Source: Flavobacteriales bacterium UBA6693 (lineage in GTDB: Bacteria > Bacteroidota > Bacteroidia > Flavobacteriales > Weeksellaceae). From it: a stretch of DNA of 64,000 nt. Shown here piece after piece: positions 35,242 to 44,089 of the stretch. The translations under genes were made by a program, and so were the position numbers. The stretch covers positions 252,843-316,842 of the forward strand of contig DKJL01000006.1 in assembly GCA_002454815.1 (NCBI GenBank), written 5' to 3'. The notes beneath the pieces are model-generated. The model saw nothing but the letters and a program-made list of their open reading frames with translations, searched no databases and was not told the origin of the DNA. Numbering within the stretch: position 1 is the first letter of the stretch; every line of letters starts with the position of its first letter.

Positions 35242-37038
35242 CTAATCATTCAGCTTCAGCACCGCCATAAATGCGGATTGTGGCACTTCCACGCGACCGA
35301 TCTGCTTCATCTTTTTCTTTCCTTCTTTTTGCTTTTCCAGAAGTTTCCGCTTACGGGAAATATCACCGCCGTAGCATTTTGCGGTAACGTCTTTTCTTAA
35401 AGCTTTAATGGTTTCCCTCGCAATTACTTTCGCTCCTAAAGCAGCCTGTACGGCAATATCGAACTGCTGGCGCGGGATGAGTTCGCGCAGCTTTTCGCAC
35501 ATTCTCTTTCCGATATAATACGCATTGCTCTCGTGTATTAATGAGGACAGCGCATCGACCATATCACCGTTGATTAAAATATCCATTTTCACCAGCTTAG
35601 AAGCGCGGAATCCGATCGGATGGTAATCGAACGAGGCATATCCTTTTGAAATGGATTTCAGGCGGTCGTAAAAGTCGAAAACCACTTCGGCAAGCGGCAT
35701 ATTAAAGACCAATTCCACGCGGTCGGCGGTCAGGTAAGATTGATTCACGATCTCGCCGCGTTTTTCGATACATAAAGTCATCACCGCACCAACAAAGTCG
35801 GATTTTGTGATAATTGATGCTTTGATGAATGGTTCTTCTACGCGATCCATAGAAATAGGATCCATCATTTCTGATGGATTGTTGATCAGGATCATCTGGT
35901 CCGGGTTTTTCTTGTTATACCCGTGGTAAGAAACGTTTGGTACCGTCGTGATCACATCCATATTGAACTCGCGGTCCAGTCTTTCCTGCACGATTTCCAT
36001 GTGGAGCATACCGAGGAAACCGCAACGGAAACCAAAGCCCAAAGCTGCTGAACTTTCCGGTTCGAAAACCAGTGAGGCATCGTTTAACCGCAGTTTTTCC
36101 AATGAAAATCTCAGTTCTTCAAAATCTTCAGACTCAATTGGGTAAATGCCGGCAAAAACCATGGGTTTTACCTCCTCGAAACCTTCGATCGCTTTCGCTG
36201 CACCGTTTTCAAAAGTCGTGATGGTATCCCCTACTTTTACTTCTCGCGCATCTTTGATACCTGAAATAATGTAACCAACATCGCCGGTTTTAATTTCAGG
36301 TTTTGGTGCCTGTTTAAGTTTTAAAGTTCCTACTTCATCGGCTTCGTACATTTTGTTCGTCGCCATAAACTTGATTCGCTGGCCTTTTTTAATGCTGCCG
36401 TTAACGACTTTGAAGTAAGCTTCGATTCCACGGAAGGGATTATAAACGGAATCGAAAATCAGGGCTTGTAGTGGTGCATCAGGATCGCCTTCGGGCGCGG
36501 GTATACGTTTAACGATCTGCTCGAGCAAATCATGCACTCCTTCGCCGGTTTTGCCGGATACACGAAGAACATCTTCATATTCGCAGCCGATAAGGCCCAT
36601 AATTTCGTCGGTCACTTCCTCCGGATTGGCGGAAGGCAAATCAATTTTATTTAAAATAGGAATAATCGTAAGATCATTTTCCAAGGCTAAATATAAATTA
36701 CTTATCGTCTGTGCCTGAATACTTTGCGCGGCGTCTACGATAAGAAGTGCACCTTCACAAGCAGCAATGGAACGGGAAACTTCGTAGGAGAAATCGACGT
36801 GGCCGGGCGTATCGATTAGGTTCAGCACATATTTCTCCCCATTGAGCTCATAATCCATCTGGATGGCGTGAGACTTAATGGTGATGCCACGCTCCTTTTC
36901 AAGGTCCATGTCATCGAGCGTCTGCGACTGCAGTTCGCGCTGTGTCACGGTGTTGGTATATTCCAGCAGGCGGTCGGCGAGGGTAGACTTACCGTGATCA
37001 ATATGTGCAATAATGCAGAAATTCCGTATGTTTTTCAT
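35242..37038 (-). CDS. lepA: Elongation factor 4 (LepA)
   Basis: A ribosome-bound translational GTPase with a role in translation under stress and in 30S biogenesis. The 598-residue length is typical. G motifs: AHIDHGKST (G1), DTPGHVDF (G3), NKIDLP (G4). The LepA-specific C-terminal domain is present (GGDISRKRKLLEKQKEGKKKMKQIG). Transcription starts at its own -7 box, 20 bases upstream of the ATG. Confidence 0.97.
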   Translation of the reverse strand: MKNIRNFCIIAHIDHGKSTLADRLLEYTNTVTQRELQSQTLDDMDLEKERGITIKSHAIQMDYELNGEKYVLNLIDTPGHVDFSYEVSRSIAACEGALLIVDAAQSIQAQTISNLYLALENDLTIIPILNKIDLPSANPEEVTDEIMGLIGCEYEDVLRVSGKTGEGVHDLLEQIVKRIPAPEGDPDAPLQALIFDSVYNPFRGIEAYFKVVNGSIKKGQRIKFMATNKMYEADEVGTLKLKQAPKPEIKTGDVGYIISGIKDAREVKVGDTITTFENGAAKAIEGFEEVKPMVFAGIYPIESEDFEELRFSLEKLRLNDASLVFEPESSAALGFGFRCGFLGMLHMEIVQERLDREFNMDVITTVPNVSYHGYNKKNPDQMILINNPSEMMDPISMDRVEEPFIKASIITKSDFVGAVMTLCIEKRGEIVNQSYLTADRVELVFNMPLAEVVFDFYDRLKSISKGYASFDYHPIGFRASKLVKMDILINGDMVDALSSLIHESNAYYIGKRMCEKLRELIPRQQFDIAVQAALGAKVIARETIKALRKDVTAKCYGGDISRKRKLLEKQKEGKKKMKQIGRVEVPQSAFMAVLKLND

Positions 37039-37057
37039 CTATATTTATCGTAAGGTG

Positions 37058-37065
37058 CAAATTTA
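37058..37065 (-). promoter_or_regulatory. -7 box TAAATTTG for lepA
   Basis: An exact TAnnTTTG match on the minus strand, 20 bases before the lepA start. Confidence 0.5.
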
Positions 37066-37109
37066 ATCTTTTTTGGCGGATATTTTCTGTCTCATCTGTT
37101 GCGGTATTT

Positions 37110-37230
37110 GCGACAGGGATCGCAGTGGAAAGCCCGGAAGGCGGCGCACGCGGCAGCGGGTGCCGCCTGAGGACTTGCAACGTAGAGCCCGGCCCGCAAG
37201 CGCGGGAATTAGCGCTGGCGCGGGGGCGCC
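37110..37230 (-). repeat. GC-rich hairpin element, probably a dispersed intergenic repeat (copy 1)
   Basis: The composition changes sharply here: 37125-37230 is strongly GC-rich between AT-rich flanks. It folds into nested stems, for example GGCGGC/GCCGCC (37140-37167), CCCGC/GCGGG (37193-37206) and GGCGC/GCGCC (37217-37230). The minus-strand sequence TTTCCACTGCGATCC (37131-37117) matches 14 of 15 bases with TTTCCATTGCGATCC at 63913-63927. I recall similar elements between genes in other flavobacteria. No protein is encoded. Confidence 0.55.
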
Positions 37231-37240
37231 CAAAAAAGAA

Positions 37241-37267
37241 CGACCTCTACAAAGATTGCAGAGGTCG
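37241..37267 (-). terminator. Rho-independent terminator of the sigma/anti-sigma operon
   Basis: CGACCTCT (37241-37248) pairs exactly with AGAGGTCG (37260-37267), and the A-run 37232-37237 gives six T on the minus strand. Confidence 0.85.
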
Positions 37268-37291
37268 CTCAAACATTAAAAAAATAAACTA

Positions 37292-37801
37292 TTATGGTCG
37301 CCTACGCTGCGAACCCGGATGAGCAGGTCCGTCTTGTTTTTTATCTAATATTTTCGTGCGCATTTTTCCTTCGGTCTGGTACATTTTCAGGACTTGCTGT
37401 GGGGAAATTACTTTCATGAATTTCTGCGCATAGTTTCTGCGGTTATCGAGCAGCTGCTGGCCAACATCGAAACTTTGGTTCAGCTCTCTGGTTGCTTCGT
37501 CATCGCTCATGCGGTCATAATTGCTATTGGGCGTGAAGCGGTTCTTGATCTCGTTTTGCTTTTGCTGGTATTCGTTGTAGAGCGACTTGAATTCCGTCTG
37601 GCTGGTGGGCGCCACATTTAGTTCGGCAACGATCATTTTTTCCCGAAACTCTTTCAGCAGCTGCATTCTCTGCTCGGGGTTCATCTTCTGTATTACCTGT
37701 TTCCGCTGTTCGGGTTTCATGTTTTTCCAGTCGTAGTTTTGCTGTGCAAAACCGTTTATTGACAGGGAAATCAGGGTCATTGCTGCTAAAATCTTTTTCA
37801 T
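37292..37801 (-). CDS. Secreted helical protein, Spy/CpxP-like
   Basis: A 169-residue protein with a signal peptide (1-19, ending GFAQQ). The mature part is helical and basic, with repeated M(K/N)PEQR units (MKPEQRKQVIQ, MNPEQRMQLLK), similar to the LTxxQ motifs of Spy/CpxP periplasmic chaperones. A chaperone or stress-sensing role is inferred from that and from its place as third gene after an ECF sigma factor and a membrane protein that looks like its anti-sigma factor. The tail GPAHPGSQRRRP is unstructured. Confidence 0.6.
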   Translation of the reverse strand: MKKILAAMTLISLSINGFAQQNYDWKNMKPEQRKQVIQKMNPEQRMQLLKEFREKMIVAELNVAPTSQTEFKSLYNEYQQKQNEIKNRFTPNSNYDRMSDDEATRELNQSFDVGQQLLDNRRNYAQKFMKVISPQQVLKMYQTEGKMRTKILDKKQDGPAHPGSQRRRP

Positions 37802-37810
37802 CTTCTTTGC

Positions 37811-38338
37811 TTAATTATACAGGTCCAAATAAATATCCTGTTCTGCGTTCTGCGCAATATCTGCCAATTCGGCTCTGCTGAAATTAGAGAGGATCTGATC
37901 CATCTGCAGCTCGTCGGGTTTTGTTTTTGCGCGTTCCTGGGCAACAAGAGCATGTGTTTTATCAGTATCTTTTGCTTTTACTGCTGCTCTGTTCTTTGGA
38001 TGATTACTGCGGACGGAAGTTAAATCTTCCTCTAAGGTTTTCAGCGCTACAGCTTCCTCAGTAGGTTCCAGTTTTTCGGCGGTATCAGGCGTATTAATCT
38101 GTGCGATACTATTTTGTTGCGTCGTCGGAACTGTGTTCTCATTTTCCGGACCCTGCAAAAAGGTAAAACCAAAAATCAGTGCTACGGCAGCCGCTGCAGC
38201 GTACGCCCAGTTCATACGGCCGATTCTACGAGAAGGTGCAATATTCTGAAGCACATGCTGTTGCATAGCTTCGAAGGAAGGGTCTTGGTGGGTAAAAACG
38301 TTTTCACGTTTGAGGTCTTCCAGGTTAAAATCTTTCAT
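37811..38338 (-). CDS. Putative anti-sigma factor with one membrane segment
   Basis: A 175-residue protein. Residues 1-42 are soluble and would face the cytoplasm (MKDFNLEDLKRENVFTHQDP), a single membrane segment follows (about 43-61, AAAAAVALIFGFTFLQG), and the remaining 115 polar residues would be periplasmic. It starts 10 bases after the ECF sigma factor stop. Size, topology and position are those of an anti-sigma factor; no zinc motif (HxxxCxxC) is visible, so it is not of the ZAS type. Confidence 0.65.
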   Translation of the reverse strand: MKDFNLEDLKRENVFTHQDPSFEAMQQHVLQNIAPSRRIGRMNWAYAAAAAVALIFGFTFLQGPENENTVPTTQQNSIAQINTPDTAEKLEPTEEAVALKTLEEDLTSVRSNHPKNRAAVKAKDTDKTHALVAQERAKTKPDELQMDQILSNFSRAELADIAQNAEQDIYLDLYN

Positions 38339-38348
38339 GATGAATATC

Positions 38349-38900
38349 TTATTCAGTAAAATTATTTTTTATATATTCTTCTACCTTCTGCTTGGCATAG
38401 TGGTAGTTTGTCTTCAAAGTGGACACCGACATATCCAATATCTGCGACATATCTTCGTACGGAAGATCTTCGTAGTAGCGCATATTGAAAACCAGTTTCT
38501 GCTTTTCGGGCAGCTGATGTATGGCTTTTTGGAGTAAAGTCTGGATTTCGTCAGCATTAGGTTGTACGTTCTCCGCAACCAGATTTTCCAGGTAGTTGGC
38601 CGATTCTTCGTCGTTTTTCTGCATTTTCTTCATTTTATTCAGTTGTTGCAGGGCCTCGTTGGTGGCGATACGGTAGAGCCAGGTGTACAGCTGGCTTTCG
38701 CGTTTGAACTGATGAAAATTCTGATAAGCTTTGATAAATGTATCCTGCAGGACATCCTGCGAGAGATCATGATCGACGATAAAGCGCCGGACATGCCAAT
38801 ACAATCTGCTCTGATATGCATCCATCATCAGGCGAACTCCCTTCTCGCGGGTTTTTTCGCGCGACATCAACTCGATAATTTCGGTCTCCTTGCTCTTCAT
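38349..38900 (-). CDS. RNA polymerase ECF-type sigma factor
   Basis: A 183-residue sigma-70 family protein with region 2 (about 25-95, DLSQDVLQDTFIKAYQNFHQF and the -10-binding stretch TWLYRIATNEAL) and region 4 (about 130-180, LPEKQKLVFNMRYYEDLPY followed by a helix-turn-helix). It has no region 1 or 3, so it is of the ECF class. Together with the next two genes it forms a sigma / anti-sigma / secreted protein operon, probably for envelope stress. A TAAATTAG box upstream may be its promoter. Confidence 0.92.
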   Translation of the reverse strand: MKSKETEIIELMSREKTREKGVRLMMDAYQSRLYWHVRRFIVDHDLSQDVLQDTFIKAYQNFHQFKRESQLYTWLYRIATNEALQQLNKMKKMQKNDEESANYLENLVAENVQPNADEIQTLLQKAIHQLPEKQKLVFNMRYYEDLPYEDMSQILDMSVSTLKTNYHYAKQKVEEYIKNNFTE

Positions 38901-38979
38901 TAAGATGCGTTCCTGATTTTGATGACTAATTTACTGATAAGTTAAATAAGTCTTCAATTTTTAGTCCAAATCAAATCTG

Positions 38980-38987
38980 TACCTTTG
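38980..38987 (+). promoter_or_regulatory. -7 box TACCTTTG for the DUF2520-kdsC-maf operon
   Basis: An exact TAnnTTTG match 15 bases before the ATG at 39003. A T-rich -33 region lies around 38957-38963. Confidence 0.55.
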
Positions 38988-39002
38988 TTATAATCCTATT
39001 CT

Positions 39003-39755
39003 ATGAAGATTGTCATCATCGGTTCCGGAAATGTGGCTGCCCATTTGGCGCGCGCTTTTAAGCAGAACGCTATTGCAGTAGAACAGTTATTTGGACGGAA
39101 TTTTCACGATTTAAAGGAAATCTCCGACGAACTTCTTATTCCGTTTTCAACTACAGCGCTCGTCCCGGCCGATCTTTATCTCCTCTGTGTGAGCGACCGC
39201 GCCGTGCAAGATATTTCGAAGTTGATTACTGCAGAAAACTGTCTGGTAGCTCATACCTCAGGTTCCCTGCCGATTGATATACTGAAAGGTAATTACCGCA
39301 AAGCCAACTTCTATCCCATGCAGACTTTCTCGAAATCGCGGGCGTTGTCGTATGAAGAAATTCCGTTTTTTATCGAAGCAGAAAATGAGCACGACAGTAA
39401 ACTTCTGTCTGAACTTGCGCGGAAAATATCTCCTGCCGTCGTAAATTCGACTCATGAGAAGAGAAAGTTTATGCACCTTACCGCAGTCTTTGCCTGCAAT
39501 TTTGTGAATCATTTGTTTGCACGCGCCAAAGAAATTTCCGATGCACAGCAAATTCCGTTTGAGTACTTTTTGCCTTTAATTAAAGAAACAACGGCCAAGA
39601 TAGAAAAGCTGGATCCGAAACTGGCGCAGACCGGACCCGCGGTGCGAAATGATCAGCGGGTGCTGCAGCTGCACGAAGAGATTATTACTGATGAACAGCA
39701 TCTAAAAATTTACAGAACCCTGAACGAATCTATAAAGAAAATGTATGAGCTATAA
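39003..39755 (+). CDS. Rossmann-like / DUF2520 dinucleotide-binding protein
   Basis: A 250-residue protein. Residues 1 to about 125 form an NAD(P)-binding Rossmann domain that begins with the Gly motif GSGNVAAHLA. The C-terminal part (from about 135, HEKRKFMHLTAVFACNFVNHL) is the helical DUF2520 domain. It resembles oxidoreductases of the F420-reductase/6-phosphogluconate dehydrogenase type, but the substrate is not known. It overlaps kdsC by 11 bases and begins the operon. Confidence 0.88.
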   Translation: MKIVIIGSGNVAAHLARAFKQNAIAVEQLFGRNFHDLKEISDELLIPFSTTALVPADLYLLCVSDRAVQDISKLITAENCLVAHTSGSLPIDILKGNYRKANFYPMQTFSKSRALSYEEIPFFIEAENEHDSKLLSELARKISPAVVNSTHEKRKFMHLTAVFACNFVNHLFARAKEISDAQQIPFEYFLPLIKETTAKIEKLDPKLAQTGPAVRNDQRVLQLHEEIITDEQHLKIYRTLNESIKKMYEL

Positions 39756-40263
39756 AACACGCCTGAGCCAGATAAAAGCCTTTGTTTTTGATGTCGACGG
39801 CGTCTTTACCGACGGAAGCGTTGTGCTGATGCCGGACAAAAGTATGTGCCGCGTAATGAACGTGCTGGATGGCTACGCCGTCGTAAAAGCACGGAAGCAC
39901 AATTATCCGATCTGTGTGATCACAGGCGGTGATGATCCTTCTGTCCGAAACAGAATTAATTATCTGGGCATCACGGAATACTATGCGAAAATTTCCGATA
40001 AAATTGAGAAGTTCAACGAATTTAAAATGAAGTATAACCTGAACGATGATGAAATTCTCACGATGGGCGATGATCTTCCCGATGTTGAAATGATGCAGCA
40101 GTCCGGGATTTCAGCTTGTCCGGCAAACGCCGTGGGCGAAGTGAAACGGATATCAGATTATATTTCGCCGGTTTTCGGTGGTAGCGGCGCCGTTCGCGAC
40201 GTGATTGAGCAGGTCATGAAAGTGCAGGGAACGTGGACGCTGGATCACACAAAAAGTGTTTAA
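39745..40263 (+). CDS. kdsC: KdsC-type HAD phosphatase
   Basis: Probably 3-deoxy-D-manno-octulosonate 8-phosphate phosphatase, making free KDO for the lipopolysaccharide core. A 172-residue, cap-less HAD protein of the C0 type: nucleophile motif D16-V-D18 in FVFDVDGVFTDG, motif II in CVITGG, and motif IV GDDLPDVEMM. Other small HAD substrates cannot be excluded. It overlaps the upstream gene and lies 3 bases before maf. Confidence 0.85.
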   Translation: MSYKTRLSQIKAFVFDVDGVFTDGSVVLMPDKSMCRVMNVLDGYAVVKARKHNYPICVITGGDDPSVRNRINYLGITEYYAKISDKIEKFNEFKMKYNLNDDEILTMGDDLPDVEMMQQSGISACPANAVGEVKRISDYISPVFGGSGAVRDVIEQVMKVQGTWTLDHTKSV

Positions 40264-40266
40264 ATA

Positions 40267-40845
40267 ATGGAAAAAAAGAAAATTATATTAGGCTCCGCTT
40301 CGCCGCGACGTCAGGAATTACTGAAAAAACTTGGTTTTGAATTTACAGTGGCTACCATTGATTGTCCTGAAGTGTACCCGCCGGAACTTCCGCCTGCAGA
40401 TATCGCCGGCTATCTTTCTAAATTAAAATCGGAATCCTATGATCAGCTGAACGATGGTGAGTTGCTGATTACCGCAGATACCGTTGTCGTTTTAAACGAC
40501 AGGATTCTCGGAAAGCCTGCTGACGCCGATGAAGCTTACGACATGCTGTACCGTCTTTCGGGTACTATTCATCAGGTCTACACCGGCGTGACGATCCGGT
40601 CGACCGAAAATACCGTGACTGCAACGGATTTTGCGTCAGTAGAATTTGATGAATTTACGAGCACCGAAATCAAAGAATATATCAAAGACTGCAAACCGTT
40701 CGACAAAGCCGGCGCGTACGGCATACAGGAATGGGCCGGTATGGCCAAGATGAAATATATTAACGGCAGTTTTTATACCATTATGGGGTTGCCTACGCAT
40801 TTGGTTTACACGATTTTGAAAGATTTTGGCCAAACTCCTTTCTAA
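40267..40845 (+). CDS. maf: Maf-family nucleoside triphosphate pyrophosphatase
   Basis: Hydrolyses dTTP/UTP or modified nucleotides to the monophosphates. A 192-residue protein with the Maf signature GSASPRRQELL at the N-terminus, the catalytic ADTVV motif (about 73), and KAGAYGIQ near the end. It is the last gene of the operon; a hairpin with T-tail follows. Confidence 0.93.
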   Translation: MEKKKIILGSASPRRQELLKKLGFEFTVATIDCPEVYPPELPPADIAGYLSKLKSESYDQLNDGELLITADTVVVLNDRILGKPADADEAYDMLYRLSGTIHQVYTGVTIRSTENTVTATDFASVEFDEFTSTEIKEYIKDCKPFDKAGAYGIQEWAGMAKMKYINGSFYTIMGLPTHLVYTILKDFGQTPF

Positions 40846-40855
40846 GATAGAAAAA

Positions 40856-40884
40856 GATTATTTTTACAGAAATAATCGGTTTTT
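40856..40884 (+). terminator. Rho-independent terminator after maf
   Basis: GATTATTT (40856-40863) pairs with AAATAATC (40870-40877), followed by GG and five T. Confidence 0.6.
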
Positions 40885-40921
40885 ATTATAATAAAAGCTT
40901 GATCAGACAGTTATTAACAGA

Positions 40922-43378
40922 ATGAAAAAAACGATCCTGATTCTTTTTTCGGCTGCCCTGTTGCTTTCTTGCTCTTCGCGCAAGAAAAATAGCGATTCGG
41001 CCTTCATGAAAGGATTTTTCTCTTATTACAATACCCTTTTCAACAGTAAAGATGCGCTGGAAACAGAGTTGCGTAACCGCGACCGCGCGCACCGCGATAA
41101 TTTCAATGCGCCCTATATTTCATTGCTTACCTACGATGAAGTTGCGGAGGCTAACGACGCAGAAGGATTTAATACGTTCAGCGGGCCGGGTGTACCTTCC
41201 GGCAACCGACCGGCCGGCCGGCGCGGCGCCACCATACTGGAAATTTCTGAAGCGAAAGCTTTGAAGGCCATCGAAAAATATTCGGTGATGAAGAATGGGG
41301 AAGAGCGAAATAAACGAATGTTTGATGCGCATATTCTGTTGGCACAGGCGAGACTGTATAATAATAAACCGCTGGAAGCACTGGATGGTTTGAATTATAT
41401 TTTTGCTAACATGAGAAACGATAAACGCTTGCCGCTCGCCCGCATTTATCAGGGATTGGCGTACGCTAAAATGGAAAACTACCATCGCGCCGAAGAAGTG
41501 TTCGCTGATTTGAAAAACAATGACTTAAAGAAAGATTACCAAAAACTGCTCAGCGTCTATTATTCAGAAATGCTGCTGGATGCGGGTAAAGAAGAGGCTG
41601 CCGTAGACGAACTTAGCGATGCTTACACGCTGAATAAAGACCGCAAACTCAGAAGCCGTATTGCTTTTTTGCGCGGACAGATTTTAGCTCATTTAAACGA
41701 AAATGAAGCGGCCCGGGAAAGTTTTGTTACCGCCTACAAAAACGCCAATGATTTCGAGTTTGAAGTAAAAGCACAGGTTGAGATTGCCAAAACCTACAAC
41801 GGTAGCGACGAAGATTACCGTGGTGCACGCGAATATCTGGAAAAAATCAGCAAAAAAGGAACCTACGCCTCACGCAAAAACGAATTTTACTACGCACTCG
41901 GCCTGATGGCAAAAAAAGCAGGTAAAAAAGAAGAAGCACAGCAATACTTCACCCGAGCGTTGAACGAAAAAGTTTCGGATCCTCATGTCCGCGGGCTGAC
42001 TTATTTTGAAATTGGACGCAATTATTTCAACTACAGCGACTATCTTTCTGCAGGTGCTTACTACGATTCTGCGCTGGCCGTAATGACTTACGCACCGACG
42101 AAAACTTTACTTGAAGAACAAACTGCGAATATCAAAAATGTTTCCAGTAACTACTACACCGTAAAAAGGAGCGACAGTATCCTGAATTTAATTCGTATGC
42201 CCGAAGGGGAAAGAACCGCTTATTTTATGAAGTATATCGACCAAATAAAAGCCAAAGAACAGCGGGAAGAACTGGAGCTAAAAAAGCGCGAGCGGGGCAA
42301 AGGATTTGATACCGGCGATTATGACGCCAATTCCATGTTTGCAAAGGCTGGGGGAGGTTTCCAGGATTTTTCGCCATCGAAAGGAGGTTTTTATTTTTCG
42401 AATTTAGGTACAGTAGCAAAAGGGGAGTCTACCTTCAGGCAGATCTGGGGTAACCGCACACTGAGTGATAACTGGCGAACCTCTGCACGCAGCAACACCA
42501 TTGAAGATCTCCGTAATGAAGCGATGGGAATTTCTGCAGCGCCCAACCCCCGCCGTCTCGAACCCGAGTTTTATACTGAGCAAATTCCGACCGATCAACT
42601 GGAAATTGCCGCGCTCCGGAAAGCCCGTGATACTGCGGCCCTAGGACTTGGACGTATGTATGAAAACTTTTTTGGAGACACTGAACTTGCTACCAAAACG
42701 TTGTACACATTGGCTGACAGCGAGCCGGAAGATGAAGTGAGACTGCAGGCGCTCTATCACATCTTCGCCTTTAATTATGAAAAAAATCCGCAGGCTGCAC
42801 AACGCGCAAAGCACATCATTCTAACTGAATTTCCGTACACCTCTTACGCAGAATTTGTAAAAAATCCCCAAAGCAATTCGTTCTCTCAGTCTTCAGAGGC
42901 TGTGGAACAATCGTATGAAAAAGCTTTTGCCCTATACGACGAAGGGAATTATGAAGAGAGTAGGGCGCTGATCGACGAAGCAATTGCGAAATATCCGAAA
43001 GATGCCCTGATACCAAAGTTCAGTCTGTTGAATGCTTTTAATACCGGTAAAACAGCGGGCAAGGAAATAATGATTTTACAGCTGGAACAAATTGCTTTGA
43101 ACTATGCACGAACGCCGGAAGGAGAAAAAGCGGCGGAAATGTTGAAATATCTCAAAAGCGATCTATCCGTAGAGCGGACTGATGAAACCGGAGCCGATCC
43201 GCAGACGGAGGATTACAGTGATGAAGCTCCCAGTATTCCCATTAACACAGCACCTGGCGTCCGATCGCCAATGGCGTCGCCGGGCCTTCCACCGACGCGG
43301 GACGATGATGAGAGACGTTCGAGGTCTGAGACGCAGCCAAGAAAAACGGTGCCGCCTGTACCGGAACTTCTGAATTAA
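40922..43378 (+). CDS. sprE: Type IX secretion system lipoprotein PorW/SprE
   Basis: An 818-residue TPR lipoprotein needed for type IX secretion and gliding in flavobacteria and known as PorW in Porphyromonas. The signal peptide ends LLLSC, with Cys17 lipidated. The next stretch (KNSDSAFMKGFFSYYNTLFN) is characteristic of the family. Several TPR units follow (about 120-330 and 560-720), and the C-terminus is Pro/Arg/Ser-rich and disordered. It stands alone behind the maf terminator and converges on tsaB with a shared terminator. Confidence 0.92.
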   Translation: MKKTILILFSAALLLSCSSRKKNSDSAFMKGFFSYYNTLFNSKDALETELRNRDRAHRDNFNAPYISLLTYDEVAEANDAEGFNTFSGPGVPSGNRPAGRRGATILEISEAKALKAIEKYSVMKNGEERNKRMFDAHILLAQARLYNNKPLEALDGLNYIFANMRNDKRLPLARIYQGLAYAKMENYHRAEEVFADLKNNDLKKDYQKLLSVYYSEMLLDAGKEEAAVDELSDAYTLNKDRKLRSRIAFLRGQILAHLNENEAARESFVTAYKNANDFEFEVKAQVEIAKTYNGSDEDYRGAREYLEKISKKGTYASRKNEFYYALGLMAKKAGKKEEAQQYFTRALNEKVSDPHVRGLTYFEIGRNYFNYSDYLSAGAYYDSALAVMTYAPTKTLLEEQTANIKNVSSNYYTVKRSDSILNLIRMPEGERTAYFMKYIDQIKAKEQREELELKKRERGKGFDTGDYDANSMFAKAGGGFQDFSPSKGGFYFSNLGTVAKGESTFRQIWGNRTLSDNWRTSARSNTIEDLRNEAMGISAAPNPRRLEPEFYTEQIPTDQLEIAALRKARDTAALGLGRMYENFFGDTELATKTLYTLADSEPEDEVRLQALYHIFAFNYEKNPQAAQRAKHIILTEFPYTSYAEFVKNPQSNSFSQSSEAVEQSYEKAFALYDEGNYEESRALIDEAIAKYPKDALIPKFSLLNAFNTGKTAGKEIMILQLEQIALNYARTPEGEKAAEMLKYLKSDLSVERTDETGADPQTEDYSDEAPSIPINTAPGVRSPMASPGLPPTRDDDERRSRSETQPRKTVPPVPELLN

Positions 43379-43383
43379 TAAAT

Positions 43384-43407
43384 AAGAGCGTTTATTCGCT
43401 CTTTTTT
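43384..43407. terminator. Bidirectional terminator between sprE and tsaB
   Basis: AAGAGCG (43384-43390) pairs with CGCTCTT (43397-43403), with a T-run to 43407. The tsaB stop codon (43392-43394) lies in the loop, so the hairpin can form only after translation of tsaB has ended. Confidence 0.7.
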
Positions 43408-44072
43408 AGTTTAACTCCCTGAAATTCTTTTAAATAAAAAGGCTCAAAATACGCGACAGATTCAAATTCCCGATTGGAAATCTTTTTAGTGGCCTGCCGT
43501 AATAAATATTTTGCGGAAGGATAAACATCAGATTTAAACTTCGCATTGGGCAACGACAAAATCCCGGAAGCTTTGGCGGCACCATCACCTACAAGTAAAA
43601 CTCTGCCCACGGAAGAATAATTATTGAAAGAATTTTCGTCAAGTATGACGGCTTCTGTCGGTGCTAAAATATCACCGTTTACACCCTCATAAACCTCAGC
43701 ATAAACTTCCATACGTCTGGCGTCTACCAAGGCGATTACAACGTCATATCCCTGCCCGATAAAAGGCTCTGCCAACGTCTCCAAAGAGTTGGTCGCTACG
43801 AGCGGAATATTAAGGCCGTAACAGAATCCTTTTGCGGCGGAGGCACCGATGCGCAATCCGGTATAGGAACCCGGACCTTTCCCTAATGATATTGCCTCAA
43901 TTTTGTTCATATCAAGGCCAGCACCTTCCATCGCCCATTTTACAAAAGTGTGCAAACTTTCGGACTGGCGGTAATTTTCTGCAACTTCTTCGCAGAGACA
44001 GAGCAACTCTTCACCATCTGAAACTGCTACCGAACAGTTTCGTGAAGACGTTTCGATGTGTAATATTTTCAT
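43392..44072 (-). CDS. tsaB: tRNA threonylcarbamoyladenosine biosynthesis protein TsaB
   Basis: A partner of TsaD and TsaE in making t6A37 of ANN-decoding tRNAs. A 226-residue ASKHA-fold protein starting MKILHIETSSRNCSVAVSD, with the conserved GPGSYTGLRIG at about 66-76 that distinguishes it from TsaD. It is the last gene of the LysE/LdcA/YraN/SDR/TsaB operon. Confidence 0.94.
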   Translation of the reverse strand: MKILHIETSSRNCSVAVSDGEELLCLCEEVAENYRQSESLHTFVKWAMEGAGLDMNKIEAISLGKGPGSYTGLRIGASAAKGFCYGLNIPLVATNSLETLAEPFIGQGYDVVIALVDARRMEVYAEVYEGVNGDILAPTEAVILDENSFNNYSSVGRVLLVGDGAAKASGILSLPNAKFKSDVYPSAKYLLRQATKKISNREFESVAYFEPFYLKEFQGVKLKKSE

Positions 44073-44089
44073 TTATTTTAAACTAAAAT

